DNA of 64,000 nt from an uncultured Bacillota bacterium (GCA_934702375.1 CAKUYE010000003.1:1-64000), one strand, 5' to 3'; positions 17,258 to 26,075 are shown, counted from the stretch's first letter. A program made the numbers and translations. The notes: generated by a model from the letters alone, not told the origin.

Positions 17258-17962
17258 ATGAACAAATCCGTAACGATGCAGGTGATTGCACATATCCACA
17301 ATGATTTTAAAACGAAATTTGGATTACCTCGCCAAAGCGGTTTGGTCACGGAACTGTCTTCGGTGATCGTTTTTGAACCGCCTTACCGTGATCCGGCGGC
17401 TTGCCGTGGTTTGGAGGATTACAGCCACCTTTGGCTATTGTGGCAGTTTTCCGGCTCTCATGAAAAGAACTGGTCAGCTACGGTGCGGCCCCCGCGGCTT
17501 GGGGGAAATCGGCGTATGGGAGTTTTTGCTACACGTTCTCCTTATCGACCCAATCCTGTAGGGCTTTCCTCGGTAACCTTAAAAAAAATTGTTTATGACG
17601 AAGGCCAAGGGCCATTACTTTACGTTGGCGGTGCAGACCTTATGGACGGTACGCCCATCTTTGATATCAAGCCCTATCTGCCCTTTACCGATAGTCATCC
17701 CGAAGCCGTTGGAGGCTTTTCCGCTGCCATTGCTCCTTACCGGCTGCAGGTTGAGTTTCCGCCGGAGCTTTTGATGAAGATTCCTTTGGAAAAAAGAGAG
17801 AGTCTTCTTGGGGTATTGGCAGAAGACCCCCGACCGGCATATCAAAAGGATCCGGAGCGCATTTATGGAATGCCCTTTGGTTTATGGGATGTTCGTTTTC
17901 GTGTTGACGAGAATGGTGTTTTGACCGTAACGGATCTAATCTGTGAAGATAAGAAAATATAA
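17258..17962 (+). CDS. trmO: TrmO-like tRNA N6-methyltransferase of t6A37
   Basis: TrmO (YaeB/TsaA) methylates threonylcarbamoyladenosine at position 37 of tRNA using S-adenosylmethionine. Seen here are the fold landmarks HIHNDFKTKFGLPRQSG, LEDYSHLWLLWQFSG, PRLGGNRRMGVFATRSPYRP, NPVGLSSV and GGADLMDGTPIFDIKPYLP, plus the C-terminal extension. 234 aa. The ATG at 17258 is preferred over the TTG 9 nt upstream because GAGAGG would be only 2 nt from the latter. It follows the XRE/membrane pair by 18 bp, so it may share their promoter. Confidence 0.9.
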   Translation: MNKSVTMQVIAHIHNDFKTKFGLPRQSGLVTELSSVIVFEPPYRDPAACRGLEDYSHLWLLWQFSGSHEKNWSATVRPPRLGGNRRMGVFATRSPYRPNPVGLSSVTLKKIVYDEGQGPLLYVGGADLMDGTPIFDIKPYLPFTDSHPEAVGGFSAAIAPYRLQVEFPPELLMKIPLEKRESLLGVLAEDPRPAYQKDPERIYGMPFGLWDVRFRVDENGVLTVTDLICEDKKI

Positions 17963-18003
17963 CCGAAGGGAAGAGTTTTTATTGCTCTTCCCTTCGGTTT
18001 TTT
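17961..18003. terminator. Strong terminator, trmO / aldo-keto reductase
   Basis: 15-bp perfect stem (17961-17975 with 17985-17999) and T-run; it lies between convergent genes. Confidence 0.9.
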
Positions 18004-18018
18004 ATCTGTGATTTTTGA

Positions 18019-19050
18019 TTATAGTTTGATTTCGCCGCTGAGAATTTTCTGGTAATCTTCGTAGTTTTTCCGCAGCAAGTTGGGGATATCAAGACCATAG
18101 GGACATTTCTTTTTGCATTTGCCGCAATCTTTGCAGGTTTCGATCTTCTTCATTTCTGTTTGCCATTTTTCAGTCAGGTATGGCTGATAGGGAGAACGGC
18201 GCATCAATAAAGACATACGGGCGCATTGATTAATGCGGATCTCCTGGGGGCAGGGCATACAGTAGCCGCAGCTGCGGCAAAATTCACCTGCCAGCTCCCG
18301 GCGATCTTTTTCAATGATGGTCTGTATTTCCGGGGTAAGGGTTGGAGGATGCTCCATGTAGCTTAAAAACTCGTCCAGCTCCCATTCGTGTTGGATTCCC
18401 CAAATCGGTAAGACGTTATCAAATTTTGCCAAAAATGCATAGGCTGCGGCAGAATGATTGATCAGACCGCCGGCAAGGGATTTCATCGCGATAAAGCCCA
18501 TATTCCGTTCCTTACATTTTTTTACCAAATTCAATTCCGGTTCCCCGGCAAGATAACTAAAGGGGAATTGCAATGTTTCGTAAAGGTCGGAGTCGATACA
18601 TTCCTCTGCCACGGTCAGTGAGTGAGCTGTAACGCCGATGTGCCGGATCTTTCCCTTTTTCTTTGCTTTTTCCAATGTTTCGTATACGCCGGTGCCGTCG
18701 CCGGGACGATAGCATACCGGTGCTAAATGGATCTGATAAATATCAATGTAATCGGTTTGCATCAATGTCAGCGATGTTTCTAGATCTTTTTCAATTCCCT
18801 CCGGAGTGCGGCTCATTGTTTTTGTAGCAAGATAGATTTTTTCTCTGGGAATGTAATCGCCAAAGGCACAGCCGATCTTTTCTTCACTGTCTGTATATGC
18901 CCGAGAAGTATCAAAAAAGCTCATCCCGCCATCGGCAGCTTTACGTAAAATTTTTATTGCGGTTTCTTTGTCGTCTCTCTGGATCGGCAAAGCTCCAAAT
19001 GCATTTTGTTCTACGGTGATATTTGTACTTCCTAATGTGATTTTTGCCAT
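18019..19050 (-). CDS. Aldo/keto reductase with C-terminal 4Fe-4S ferredoxin domain
   Basis: An AKR barrel (about 1-255) with the tetrad Asp and Tyr in SFFDTSRAYTDSEEKIG, Lys in YLATKT and His in DIYQIHLA. The last 85 residues carry two cysteine clusters, CRSCGYCMPCPQ and CKDCGKCKKKCPYGLDIP, for iron-sulfur centres, so electrons may pass between NAD(P)H and ferredoxin-type carriers. The substrate is unknown. The start at 19050 has AGGAAG 8 nt upstream; ATG at 19056 is possible. Single-gene unit. Confidence 0.88.
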   Translation of the reverse strand: MAKITLGSTNITVEQNAFGALPIQRDDKETAIKILRKAADGGMSFFDTSRAYTDSEEKIGCAFGDYIPREKIYLATKTMSRTPEGIEKDLETSLTLMQTDYIDIYQIHLAPVCYRPGDGTGVYETLEKAKKKGKIRHIGVTAHSLTVAEECIDSDLYETLQFPFSYLAGEPELNLVKKCKERNMGFIAMKSLAGGLINHSAAAYAFLAKFDNVLPIWGIQHEWELDEFLSYMEHPPTLTPEIQTIIEKDRRELAGEFCRSCGYCMPCPQEIRINQCARMSLLMRRSPYQPYLTEKWQTEMKKIETCKDCGKCKKKCPYGLDIPNLLRKNYEDYQKILSGEIKL

Positions 19051-19078
19051 GTTCATCACTTCCTGCGTTTTTCTTTTT

Positions 19079-19108
19079 ATTATACCGCAAAGTTTATGTC
19101 TTTTGCAA
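19079..19108 (-). promoter_or_regulatory. Aldo/keto reductase promoter
   Basis: Minus strand TTGCAA (19108-19103), 18-bp spacer, TATAAT (19084-19079). Confidence 0.6.
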
Positions 19109-19212
19109 GTGTAGAATCCTTTGAGCAGGTCATTCTCTTCTCGGGAGAGGGGATTCTCTTTGGTGAAATACCTGCGGAGCGGAGAGGGAGAGCGGCTTTA
19201 TCCGGAAGTAGG

Positions 19213-19241
19213 TTGTGTTTCGGCTTATTTTTGATTAAGAT
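19213..19241 (+). promoter_or_regulatory. Possible promoter of second degV
   Basis: TTGTGT (19213-19218), 17-bp spacer, TAAGAT (19236-19241). Confidence 0.4.
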
Positions 19242-19276
19242 AAAGTGCATACGGAAGAAAAAGGAGTTTGTTGGAA

Positions 19277-20137
19277 ATGATACAAATTTTTACGGATACT
19301 TCGGCGGCATTGCCTCAAGAACTGACGGATCGTTATGGTTTGAAGGTGATCCCCTTTCCCTATATGGTAGACGGAGAAGAATTCTTTGCGGCGACGGATG
19401 GTTCCTTTGACGGTAAAACCTTTTATCGGGCCATGCGCAACGGCGCGGAAGTAAAGACCTCCATGATCAACGCTTTTACGTATTACGACGCTTTTGAGGC
19501 TGCAGCCAAAGCCGGTGACGAAGTGATCTATATTGGTATGTCCAGCGGGATCAGTGGAGCCTATAATGAATCCACCGTTGCGATGAATTCTCTGCGAGAG
19601 CAATACCCCCACCAACGTTTTGCCGCTGTGGATACAAAAGCTGCGGCATTAGGAGAGGGTATGCCGGTTTTGATCGCTGCAAAAATGTTGGCGGATGGAG
19701 CTTCCTTTGAGGATATTGTGGAGGAACTGTATCGGCGTATTCCTCATATGTGCCAATTCTTTACCGTGGATGATTTGGAGTACTTGAAACGCGGCGGCCG
19801 CATTTCAAAAATATCGGCGGTGTTGGGTACGGTATTGAATGTGAAGCCCATATTAAAAGGGGATGACGATGGGAAGATTGTCCTCTTTCATAAAACCCGC
19901 AGCCGGAAAAAGGCTTTGGATTATCTTGCCCAGATGTATCGGGAAAAACAGATGGATCCCGGGGAACCCGTTGGCATAGCCCATGGTGATTGCGCCGGAG
20001 ATGCGGCTTACTTGGAATCAAAGCTTCGGGAAAGCGGCTGCACCGGTGAGATCCTTACAGTTTGGTATGAGCCGGTGACAGGCTCTCATGTTGGCCCCGG
20101 GACCGTTGCCATGTTCTTTTGGGGACACGAGCGCTGA
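19277..20137 (+). CDS. DegV-family fatty-acid-binding protein (second copy)
   Basis: Same fold as the protein at 14666-15550: IQIFTDTSAALP, VKTSMINAFTYYDAFE, GMSSGISGAYNESTVAMN, YLKRGGRISKISAVLG, LNVKPILKGDDDG and SHVGPGTVAMFFWG. 286 aa. The ATG at 19277 follows AAGGAG by 10 nt; upstream TTG codons sit too close to that site. Sequence divergence between the two DegV proteins is large, so they likely prefer different acyl chains. The hemolysin III gene follows after 30 bp. Confidence 0.9.
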   Translation: MIQIFTDTSAALPQELTDRYGLKVIPFPYMVDGEEFFAATDGSFDGKTFYRAMRNGAEVKTSMINAFTYYDAFEAAAKAGDEVIYIGMSSGISGAYNESTVAMNSLREQYPHQRFAAVDTKAAALGEGMPVLIAAKMLADGASFEDIVEELYRRIPHMCQFFTVDDLEYLKRGGRISKISAVLGTVLNVKPILKGDDDGKIVLFHKTRSRKKALDYLAQMYREKQMDPGEPVGIAHGDCAGDAAYLESKLRESGCTGEILTVWYEPVTGSHVGPGTVAMFFWGHER

Positions 20138-20167
20138 TGAAGTCATTTCTAAGGAGGCAGGAAAGAT

Positions 20168-20842
20168 ATGTTGCAAAGAATCCCTCTTGATCAAAGAGTT
20201 TTACCGGATTATACCTGGGGTGAAGAAAAAATGAACATGATCACCCATATCGTTGGCGGAGCCATTGGCGTGGTCGTTTTGGTATTTGCAGTGCTTATTG
20301 CGGCCTTTCACGGAAACGGCTGGGGAGTGGTGAGCGGCGCTGTTTATGGGGCTTCGTTGATCCTTCTTTACAGTGTTTCTGCGACCTACCACGGTTTGCC
20401 TCAGTGTACCGGGAAAAAGGTGATGCAGGTCATTGACCATTGTACCATTTACGTTCTTATCGCCGGGACTTATACACCGATTGTGCTCACGGCAATGCGT
20501 CCCCTTTATCCGACGTTGGCCTGGGTAATTTTTGGTATCCAGTGGGGAGCGGCGCTTATCGCTGCAACCTTTACCGCCATTGACTTAAAACGGTACAGCA
20601 AACTTTCTATGGCGTGCTATATTATTATGGGCTGGATGATTGTGTTGACCCTGAAGCCCACCATTGCAGCAGTTTCCTGGAACGGTTTTTGGTGGTTGCT
20701 GGCCGGCGGTGTGGCTTATACCGTAGGGGCGGTGCTTTATGGTAAAGGGAAAAAGAAACGGTATTTTCATTCGGTATTCCATATTTTCGTCGATCTGGGT
20801 AGTATATTACAGGCGGTCTGTATTCTTTTCTATGTGTTATAA
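20168..20842 (+). CDS. Hemolysin III / TrhA family (PAQR-like) membrane protein
   Basis: Seven hydrophobic helices in 224 aa with the PAQR-type zinc-site residues: Glu/His near EEKMNMITHIVGG, SATYHG after helix 2, and HSVFHIFVDLG near the end. Bacterial members influence membrane lipid homeostasis; the name hemolysin is historical. It follows degV closely and is probably co-transcribed, a lipid-related pairing. Confidence 0.88.
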   Translation: MLQRIPLDQRVLPDYTWGEEKMNMITHIVGGAIGVVVLVFAVLIAAFHGNGWGVVSGAVYGASLILLYSVSATYHGLPQCTGKKVMQVIDHCTIYVLIAGTYTPIVLTAMRPLYPTLAWVIFGIQWGAALIAATFTAIDLKRYSKLSMACYIIMGWMIVLTLKPTIAAVSWNGFWWLLAGGVAYTVGAVLYGKGKKKRYFHSVFHIFVDLGSILQAVCILFYVL

Positions 20843-20865
20843 AATACTTTTGAACATAAAAAAGG

Positions 20866-20900
20866 CGGCAATGCTTTAAGAAAAGGCATTGCCGTTCTTT
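20866..20900 (+). terminator. Terminator after hemolysin III gene
   Basis: CGGCAATGC (20866-20874) with GCATTGCCG (20886-20894), then TTCTTT. Confidence 0.8.
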
Positions 20901-20916
20901 GTCGATGGTAATTTCT

Positions 20917-21825
20917 TCAGGCGAGAAGGCTGACGATTTTATCGACTTCCTTTACCGTGAGATAGTTTCTCGGGTAATGAATTGCATGGTCAATCGCTGC
21001 CGGGCTGGTCAGAATGCATTCATGCTCAATGGGGCTGTTGTTGTGAATCAAGTAAGTGTAACCCTCAATTCGAGCATTGACGCCAAAGTATTTAAAGTAA
21101 TGGGCTAAAATATATTTTTGCCGCCGTAGTTGGCGGATAGGATTTGTGAGAGTGGATAAGTAAATAATACCGTTACGGGAGAGGTAGCATTTTTGCCAAA
21201 TTTTGTCTTCCGCACCTCCTTGAAGGCAGCCGGAGTAATTTTTTACCTCAATAATGAACACGCCCTTTTTATTGACAATGACAATATCCATTTCGGCAAT
21301 GCGATCCTGATAAGACACTACGACATTGCGAAAAATGTAATCGTCATCGTTAAGAATCGCATAGGTGATGTTATAAACAATTTCTTCTCCCAAATCTCCT
21401 GCGGCTCTGAGCCGGGCATCTAACAATGCCATCTCCCGTTTGGCCTGATCTTCCTTGAGATGTTTTTCTAAAATGAGGTTCGCTTGCTGTTCTTGAAACC
21501 GTAGTTCTTCCTTTTGTTGTTCTCTTTTTGCTTTACGGCCGGCCTTCCTCGCTTTGGCTTTGGCTGTCGGAACATTTTTATGGGAGGGCTTTTCCGGCGG
21601 AGCTTTCCGCTCTTTTGCTCGCTCTGCCTTGGATTTCTTTGATTTTGATCGTGTGGATCTTGGTTTTTTCGTGATTGCCGGTTCCGATCTTTCCGGTGGT
21701 TTTTCAATCTCCGGCTTTTTATCTTCCGGTGATTCGTTTTCTGCTTTGCGGCTTAAAAATTCCCTGACCACCATAATGATGGATAGGCATATAGCAATCA
21801 CGATGAGAAAGATAATGACTCCCAT
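20917..21825 (-). CDS. Membrane-anchored NERD-domain protein
   Basis: An N-terminal membrane helix (3-22) leads into a long Lys/Pro/Glu-rich stretch (about 28-130) with coiled-coil character. The C-terminal NERD (nuclease-related) domain follows at about 140-260. NERD resembles restriction-type PD-(D/E)xK folds; here EMDIVIVNKKGVFIIEVKNYSG contains the Asp and the E-V-K motif, so the catalytic set looks intact. Role is unknown in general; membrane-tethered versions are frequent in Firmicutes. It stands alone, flanked by 260 bp of A/T-rich sequence on its 5' side. Confidence 0.78.
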   Translation of the reverse strand: MGVIIFLIVIAICLSIIMVVREFLSRKAENESPEDKKPEIEKPPERSEPAITKKPRSTRSKSKKSKAERAKERKAPPEKPSHKNVPTAKAKARKAGRKAKREQQKEELRFQEQQANLILEKHLKEDQAKREMALLDARLRAAGDLGEEIVYNITYAILNDDDYIFRNVVVSYQDRIAEMDIVIVNKKGVFIIEVKNYSGCLQGGAEDKIWQKCYLSRNGIIYLSTLTNPIRQLRRQKYILAHYFKYFGVNARIEGYTYLIHNNSPIEHECILTSPAAIDHAIHYPRNYLTVKEVDKIVSLLA

Positions 21826-22071
21826 CAGGGCATCCTCCTGAATGACTCTTTTCTGCTTTTAGATCTTTTGATTCTGCTTATGTCTCTTCGTTTATCCTGC
21901 GTTAAAAAAATTAATACAAATCATCGGCTATCTATGGTTATAATTCGCTGTAGTTGCTGGAAATCCTTTTTAAAAAGTTTATTGCGGTATATTTTGTGAA
22001 AACATTATTTTAAAAGTGTTTTCGTAAAGGCAGAAAGAAGGAAACAAGTCTTAATCTCATTGAAATAAATG

Positions 22072-22110
22072 GAAACGCAGCTGCGTTTCAATTTGGTATG
22101 CAGCTGCGTT
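22072..22110 (-). terminator. Hairpins at the end of ogt
   Basis: GAAACGCAG/CTGCGTTTC (22072-22089) is an 18-bp perfect palindrome, and the AAACGCAGCTGC arm recurs at about 22098-22109, allowing a longer alternative stem that spans the ogt stop codon. Confidence 0.55.
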
Positions 22111-22630
22111 TTGGTCTTGGGATATAGTATTTTTTCATATCAATGCCTTCCAGCTTCAGGAGGGCGATTTTTTTATCAATGCCGCCGCCATACCCGGTGA
22201 GGTTGCCGTTGACTCCGACTACGCGATGGCAGGGAATGATAATTGAAATGGGGTTGCGGCCTACGGCGCCGCCAATGGCCTGAGCGGCCATCCTTTCGAT
22301 ACCTCTTTGAGCGGCAATCGTTTTTGCCAGATCTCCGTAAGTTACGACCTCGCCATAAGGGATTTGACAGAGCAGCTTCCAGACGCTGTGTTGAAAGGGG
22401 CTTCCGATGGGGGTAAGCTCCAGTTCCTCCGGAGAAGGACATTCCCCGGAAAAATACCGATCCAGCCATGCTTTGGTTTCAGTGAGGATAGGAGACGTTC
22501 CCGGACATTGTTCTTCCCTGGGAGGGAACGTTATCGTTTGTTTGCGGAGCCATAGTCCGATTAATTTTTCTTCTTTGGCGGCGAGAAAAATATTTCCTAC
22601 CGGGGAAGGATAATTTGTGGTAAGAATCAT
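22088..22630 (-). CDS. ogt: Methylated-DNA-protein cysteine methyltransferase
   Basis: Suicide DNA repair protein that removes alkyl groups from O6-guanine. The active-site PCHRVVGVNG is present, as are the helix-turn-helix AAQAIGGAVGRNPISI and FQHSVWKLLCQIPYGEVVTYGDLA. 180 aa; the N-terminal RNase-H-like domain is also complete. It lies 12 bp downstream of the shikimate-kinase-like gene and forms the end of a three-gene leftward unit with RNR. Confidence 0.93.
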   Translation of the reverse strand: MILTTNYPSPVGNIFLAAKEEKLIGLWLRKQTITFPPREEQCPGTSPILTETKAWLDRYFSGECPSPEELELTPIGSPFQHSVWKLLCQIPYGEVVTYGDLAKTIAAQRGIERMAAQAIGGAVGRNPISIIIPCHRVVGVNGNLTGYGGGIDKKIALLKLEGIDMKKYYIPRPKRSCIPN

Positions 22631-22642
22631 CGGTATTCTCCG

Positions 22643-23152
22643 TTATTGTTGATTTGCAAGGGCTACGATCTCATTGACGCAAGTTTCAATATCTTTGCCT
22701 TGGCAGTCCAATGTGATGTCTGCGTATTTTTCGTAAAGAGGCAGGCGTTCTTTAAAGGCATCTTCCAGGCTGTTTCCTTGCTTTAATACGATCCCGCGGG
22801 ATTCGATATTTGTTACCCGCTTTTGGATTTCATCAAAGGGCAGGGAGAGATAGAGGATGGTTCCCTGCTGTTTCAATGCCAGCATGGCCTTTTCGGAGTA
22901 AACGGCAGAACCGCCGGTGGCAACTACGCTGTTTTTTATGGAGACCTGGGAGAGTACGTCTTCTTCGACTTGTAAAAAGGCGGCGATGCCCTGTTCTTCC
23001 AAAATTTCCTGGAGCAGGGATCCGGTGGTATTTTGAATGATGATGTCCGTATCTACAAAATCCATTCCCAGGGCTTTTGCTGCTAATACTCCCAATGTGC
23101 TTTTGCCTGCGCCGGCCATGCCGACGAGAATAATATTTTTATGTTTTATCAT
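22643..23152 (-). CDS. Shikimate-kinase-family protein with altered substrate site
   Basis: P-loop kinase of 169 aa. Walker A is GMAGAGKST, the Asp motif is DFVDTDIII, and the lid region is RGIVLKQGNS followed by ERLPLYEKYADITL. However, the Arg of the FR motif that grips shikimate is replaced (IAAFLQVEEDV), and the GGG loop reads ATGGSAVYS. Family membership is firm; the substrate may not be shikimate, although such sequences are routinely annotated as AroK. No other aromatic biosynthesis gene is nearby. It lies between RNR and ogt. Confidence 0.75.
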   Translation of the reverse strand: MIKHKNIILVGMAGAGKSTLGVLAAKALGMDFVDTDIIIQNTTGSLLQEILEEQGIAAFLQVEEDVLSQVSIKNSVVATGGSAVYSEKAMLALKQQGTILYLSLPFDEIQKRVTNIESRGIVLKQGNSLEDAFKERLPLYEKYADITLDCQGKDIETCVNEIVALANQQ

Positions 23153-23191
23153 AATTGATCTGTTCCTGTTTCCTGATTTATTGATACCGGC

Positions 23192-25438
23192 TCAGCCGCA
23201 TTTGGAAAATCCACATTCCGGGCAGATGACGCAGCCGCCTTCATGGATGACCGGTGCGCCGCATTCCGGACAAAATTTCATTCTGGATGCTTCATAGGTG
23301 ATTTCACCGGGTTCTTTTTTTCTTTCGTTGATTGCCGGAATGATCCCCTTTTCTTTTTGCATTGCTTCTTCCGTTTGGCGCAGAACTTTAGCAATGGCAT
23401 CGGGGCAGGATAACACATTTAAACCCGGCTGACGAATGGTCGAGGGACAGCGAATGCCTTTTAACTGGCGGATCACGTCTTCGATCTTGATGCCGCTTCT
23501 TAATGCCAGAGATGCCAGACGGCCCACGGCTTCGGATTGAGAAGGGCAGCCGCCATGCTTTCCGTTATTGGTAAATACTTCGCAGATGCCTTCTTCATCG
23601 TAGTTTACGGTAACGTAGAGTTTGCCGCAGCCAATGCGAATTTGTTCGGTAAAGCCACGCATGATTGCAGGCCGGGGGCGAGGACTGATGCCCTGAGGCT
23701 CATTATGTTGCATTGGTGCTTTTTCGGTGTTATCGGTTTTAAGATTCAACACTTGGGCATCGCGGCTGTTATCCCGATAGATGGTTACGCCTTTGCAGCC
23801 CAGTTTCCAGGCGAGAAGGTATACTTCTTCCACTTCTGCCCGGGTGGCATCACTGCGGAAATTTACCGTTTTGGACACGGCATTGTCGGTGTGGTGCTGA
23901 AATGCAGCCTGCATCCGAATGTGCCATTCGGGGCTGACATCGTGAGCCGCAACGAAGATTTTTTTGATATCTTCCGGGATTTCATCGATATGGCTCAGGC
24001 TGCCTTCTGCGGCGATTTTGTGGAGCAGTGCTTCGCTGAAAATACCGCGTTTTTCCAACTCTTCCTTGAGGATGGGGTTCACCTCGGTCAGCTCGGTTTG
24101 ATCCATGACATTGCGCACATAGGCATAGGCAAAAACCGGTTCTACGCCGCTGGAAACACCTGCAATAATGGAGAGTGTCCCGGTGGGGGCAATGGTGGTT
24201 ACGGTGCCGTTGCGCAGTGCAGGACCGTCTTTTAAGGTGCTTTCTTTAAATAAGGGGAAGGGACCTCTTGCTTCCGCCAGGGCGGCGCTGGCCTTGTGGG
24301 CTCTTGCTTCCATAAAGGACATAATATCTTCTGCGGTTTTAACGCCTTCTTCGGAATTATAAGCGATGCCCAGCAAGAGCAGAAGATCGGCAAAGCCCAT
24401 AACGCCCAGACCGATCTTTCGGGTGGAACGGGTCATCTCACCGATGCTTTCCAAAGGATAGCGGTTCGCGTCGATTACGTTATCAAGAAGATGTACGGCA
24501 GTATCTACCGTTTCGCCTAACAGATCGTAGTCGATAACGGTTTTCCCTTCTTCTTTTTTTACCATTTTGGTGAGGTTGATGGACCCCAGGTTGCAGGACT
24601 CATAGGGCAAAAGAGGCTGCTCGCCGCAGGGGTTGGTTGATTCGATTTCTCCGATTTGCGGGACGATGTTGTCACGGTTCAGGCGATCGATAAAGACAAT
24701 GCCCGGTTCCCCGTTGCGCCAGGCGGCATCTACGATTTTGCGGAATACTTCTCCGGCGTTGAGAGAACCTGCGACTTCTCCGGTGCGCGGTTCGATTAGA
24801 TTATAGTTTTCGCCTTTTTCAGCGGCGATCATAAATTCTTCGGTGAGAGCTACGGAGATGTTAAAATTGGTGATGGTTTTATCTTCGGCTTTGCAATCGA
24901 TAAATTCCAGAATATCAGGGTGATCAATGCGGAGAATCCCCATGTTTGCACCGCGGCGGGTCCCGCCTTGTTTTACCGCTTCGGTTGCGGCGTTGAATAC
25001 CTTCATGAAGCTGATGGGACCGGAAGCAATGCCGCCGGTGGTTCGTACTACACTGCCTTTGGAGCGCAGCCGGGAAAAGGAAAACCCGGTACCGCCGCCG
25101 GATTTATGGATCAATGCCGCATTTTTGATGGTGTCGAAAATCGCTTCCATGGAGTCTTCCACCGGCAGCACAAAGCAGGCGGAGAGCTGACCCAGCTCTT
25201 TCCCGGCGTTCATCAGTGTGGGGGAGTTGGGTAAAAATCGCAGCGAGGTCATCATTTCAAAAAAGGCATCTTCGGTCTTTTGTGTATCGGCATCTGTTTT
25301 ATAGTTTTTGTCCTGGTCGGCCAGAGCCTTTGCTACACGCCGAAAGAGTCCTTCCGGGGTTTCGGTGATTTGGCCATCTTCATTTCTTGTTAAATATCGT
25401 CGTTCCAAAACGACGTTTGCATTTTGGCTTAAATTCAT
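23192..25438 (-). CDS. nrdJ: Adenosylcobalamin-dependent (class II) ribonucleotide reductase
   Basis: Makes deoxyribonucleotides without oxygen, using B12 to create the thiyl radical. Segments of the ten-stranded barrel are clear: FLPNSPTLMNAGKELGQLSACFVLP, KSGGGTGFSFSRLRSKGS, KQGGTRRGANMG, STNPCGEQPLLPYESCNLGSINL and TIAPTGTLSIIAGVSSGVEP. The C-terminus (about 720-748) is a zinc-ribbon-like C-x2-C pair plus C-terminal cysteines used for re-reduction. 748 aa. AGGAG precedes the ATG. It links this genome's growth to cobalamin supply. Confidence 0.95.
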   Translation of the reverse strand: MNLSQNANVVLERRYLTRNEDGQITETPEGLFRRVAKALADQDKNYKTDADTQKTEDAFFEMMTSLRFLPNSPTLMNAGKELGQLSACFVLPVEDSMEAIFDTIKNAALIHKSGGGTGFSFSRLRSKGSVVRTTGGIASGPISFMKVFNAATEAVKQGGTRRGANMGILRIDHPDILEFIDCKAEDKTITNFNISVALTEEFMIAAEKGENYNLIEPRTGEVAGSLNAGEVFRKIVDAAWRNGEPGIVFIDRLNRDNIVPQIGEIESTNPCGEQPLLPYESCNLGSINLTKMVKKEEGKTVIDYDLLGETVDTAVHLLDNVIDANRYPLESIGEMTRSTRKIGLGVMGFADLLLLLGIAYNSEEGVKTAEDIMSFMEARAHKASAALAEARGPFPLFKESTLKDGPALRNGTVTTIAPTGTLSIIAGVSSGVEPVFAYAYVRNVMDQTELTEVNPILKEELEKRGIFSEALLHKIAAEGSLSHIDEIPEDIKKIFVAAHDVSPEWHIRMQAAFQHHTDNAVSKTVNFRSDATRAEVEEVYLLAWKLGCKGVTIYRDNSRDAQVLNLKTDNTEKAPMQHNEPQGISPRPRPAIMRGFTEQIRIGCGKLYVTVNYDEEGICEVFTNNGKHGGCPSQSEAVGRLASLALRSGIKIEDVIRQLKGIRCPSTIRQPGLNVLSCPDAIAKVLRQTEEAMQKEKGIIPAINERKKEPGEITYEASRMKFCPECGAPVIHEGGCVICPECGFSKCG

Positions 25439-25467
25439 ATCTTTGCTCCTATTATGGTTTATCTTTT

Positions 25468-25496
25468 ATTTTATCATTTTTGCCTTGCTTTTTCAA
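25468..25496 (-). promoter_or_regulatory. RNR operon promoter
   Basis: Minus strand TTGAAA (25496-25491), 17-bp spacer, TAAAAT (25473-25468). No cobalamin riboswitch is seen in this leader. Confidence 0.7.
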
Positions 25497-25579
25497 TTGG
25501 CCCTGATACAGCGGATTTAGTGAAAATGCCACTTAAATGCCGTTCTTTTTAAGGAAATGACGGAGGGAGAATTTCTTTC

Positions 25580-25951
25580 TCACTTTACGGTGTTTTGCCC
25601 TAAAACTACGGTGAGGAGGCAAAGACCTACGCTGAGGAGGATATAGCACAGCGCCGGAAGAAGTTTTCCGTTTTGCAGCAGTGCTACCGTTTCATTGGAA
25701 AAGGTGGAAAAGGTGGTAAAACCGCCGCAAAGCCCTACTTTCAGTAAGAGGGCGAAACGAGGGTCAAAGGCAGCGTTTTTTGCCGCTGCAGCTGTTATGA
25801 CGCCAATGAGAAATGCCCCAAGGATGTTGATGCCCAAGGTGATGATGGGAAAACTCTGAGAGGGTACGGGGATCAATCCCAGAAGGTAACGAAAAACGGA
25901 GCCGATTGCACCGCCGATAGCGACAAAGAGACAGTTTGAAAATGTTGCCAT
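25580..25951 (-). CDS. crcB: Fluoride channel CrcB/FluC
   Basis: Dual-topology small membrane protein (123 aa, four helices) that exports fluoride. Landmarks GGAIGSVFRYLLG, TLGINILGAFLIGV and the Phe-box/Na-site segment GLCGGFTTFSTFSNE are all present. The ATG at 25951 is preceded by AGGAAGG. Only one crcB gene is seen, so it likely works as a homodimer. A fluoride riboswitch controls it. Confidence 0.95.
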   Translation of the reverse strand: MATFSNCLFVAIGGAIGSVFRYLLGLIPVPSQSFPIITLGINILGAFLIGVITAAAAKNAAFDPRFALLLKVGLCGGFTTFSTFSNETVALLQNGKLLPALCYILLSVGLCLLTVVLGQNTVK

Positions 25952-25982
25952 GGTAAATCCTTCCTTTTTGTATGAGATCAAT

Positions 25983-26025
25983 AAAAAAAGCCGATACTTC
26001 TGTTAAAGAAACAGAAGCCATCAGC
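25983..26025 (-). terminator. Riboswitch expression platform (terminator)
   Basis: On the minus strand GCTTCTGTT (26018-26010) pairs with AACAGAAG (26004-25997). The flanks GATG (26022-26019) and ATCGGC (25995-25990) extend the stem with small bulges, and seven U follow (25989-25983). The 5' arm contains the 3' pseudoknot strand of the fluoride aptamer, so ligand binding blocks the terminator. Confidence 0.85.
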
Positions 26026-26067
26026 ATAAAAGCGGTTTGGGCAAAGCCCGGGGAGTGCTTCATTCCC
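26011..26067 (-). ncRNA. Fluoride riboswitch aptamer (crcB motif)
   Basis: Reading leftward: GGGAATGAAGC-A-CTCCC, an extra CGGGC-TTT-GCCC hairpin, then AAACCGC, a short U-rich stretch and GCTGATGGCTTCTG. This follows the fluoride aptamer plan GGGnnATGAGGC...CCC...AAACnGC...GCTGATGGCCTCT. The pseudoknot strands GAAGC (26060-26056) and GCTTC (26018-26014) are complementary. It directly precedes crcB. Confidence 0.9.
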
Positions 26068-26075
26068 ATAATATC

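Noticed and set aside
19096..19276. Open frame upstream of and into the second degV gene
   Set aside because: Out of frame with DegV, no family resemblance, no ribosome site.
25439..25579. Cobalamin riboswitch in front of the B12-dependent RNR
   Set aside because: The leader is too short and has no conserved core; only a plain promoter is seen.
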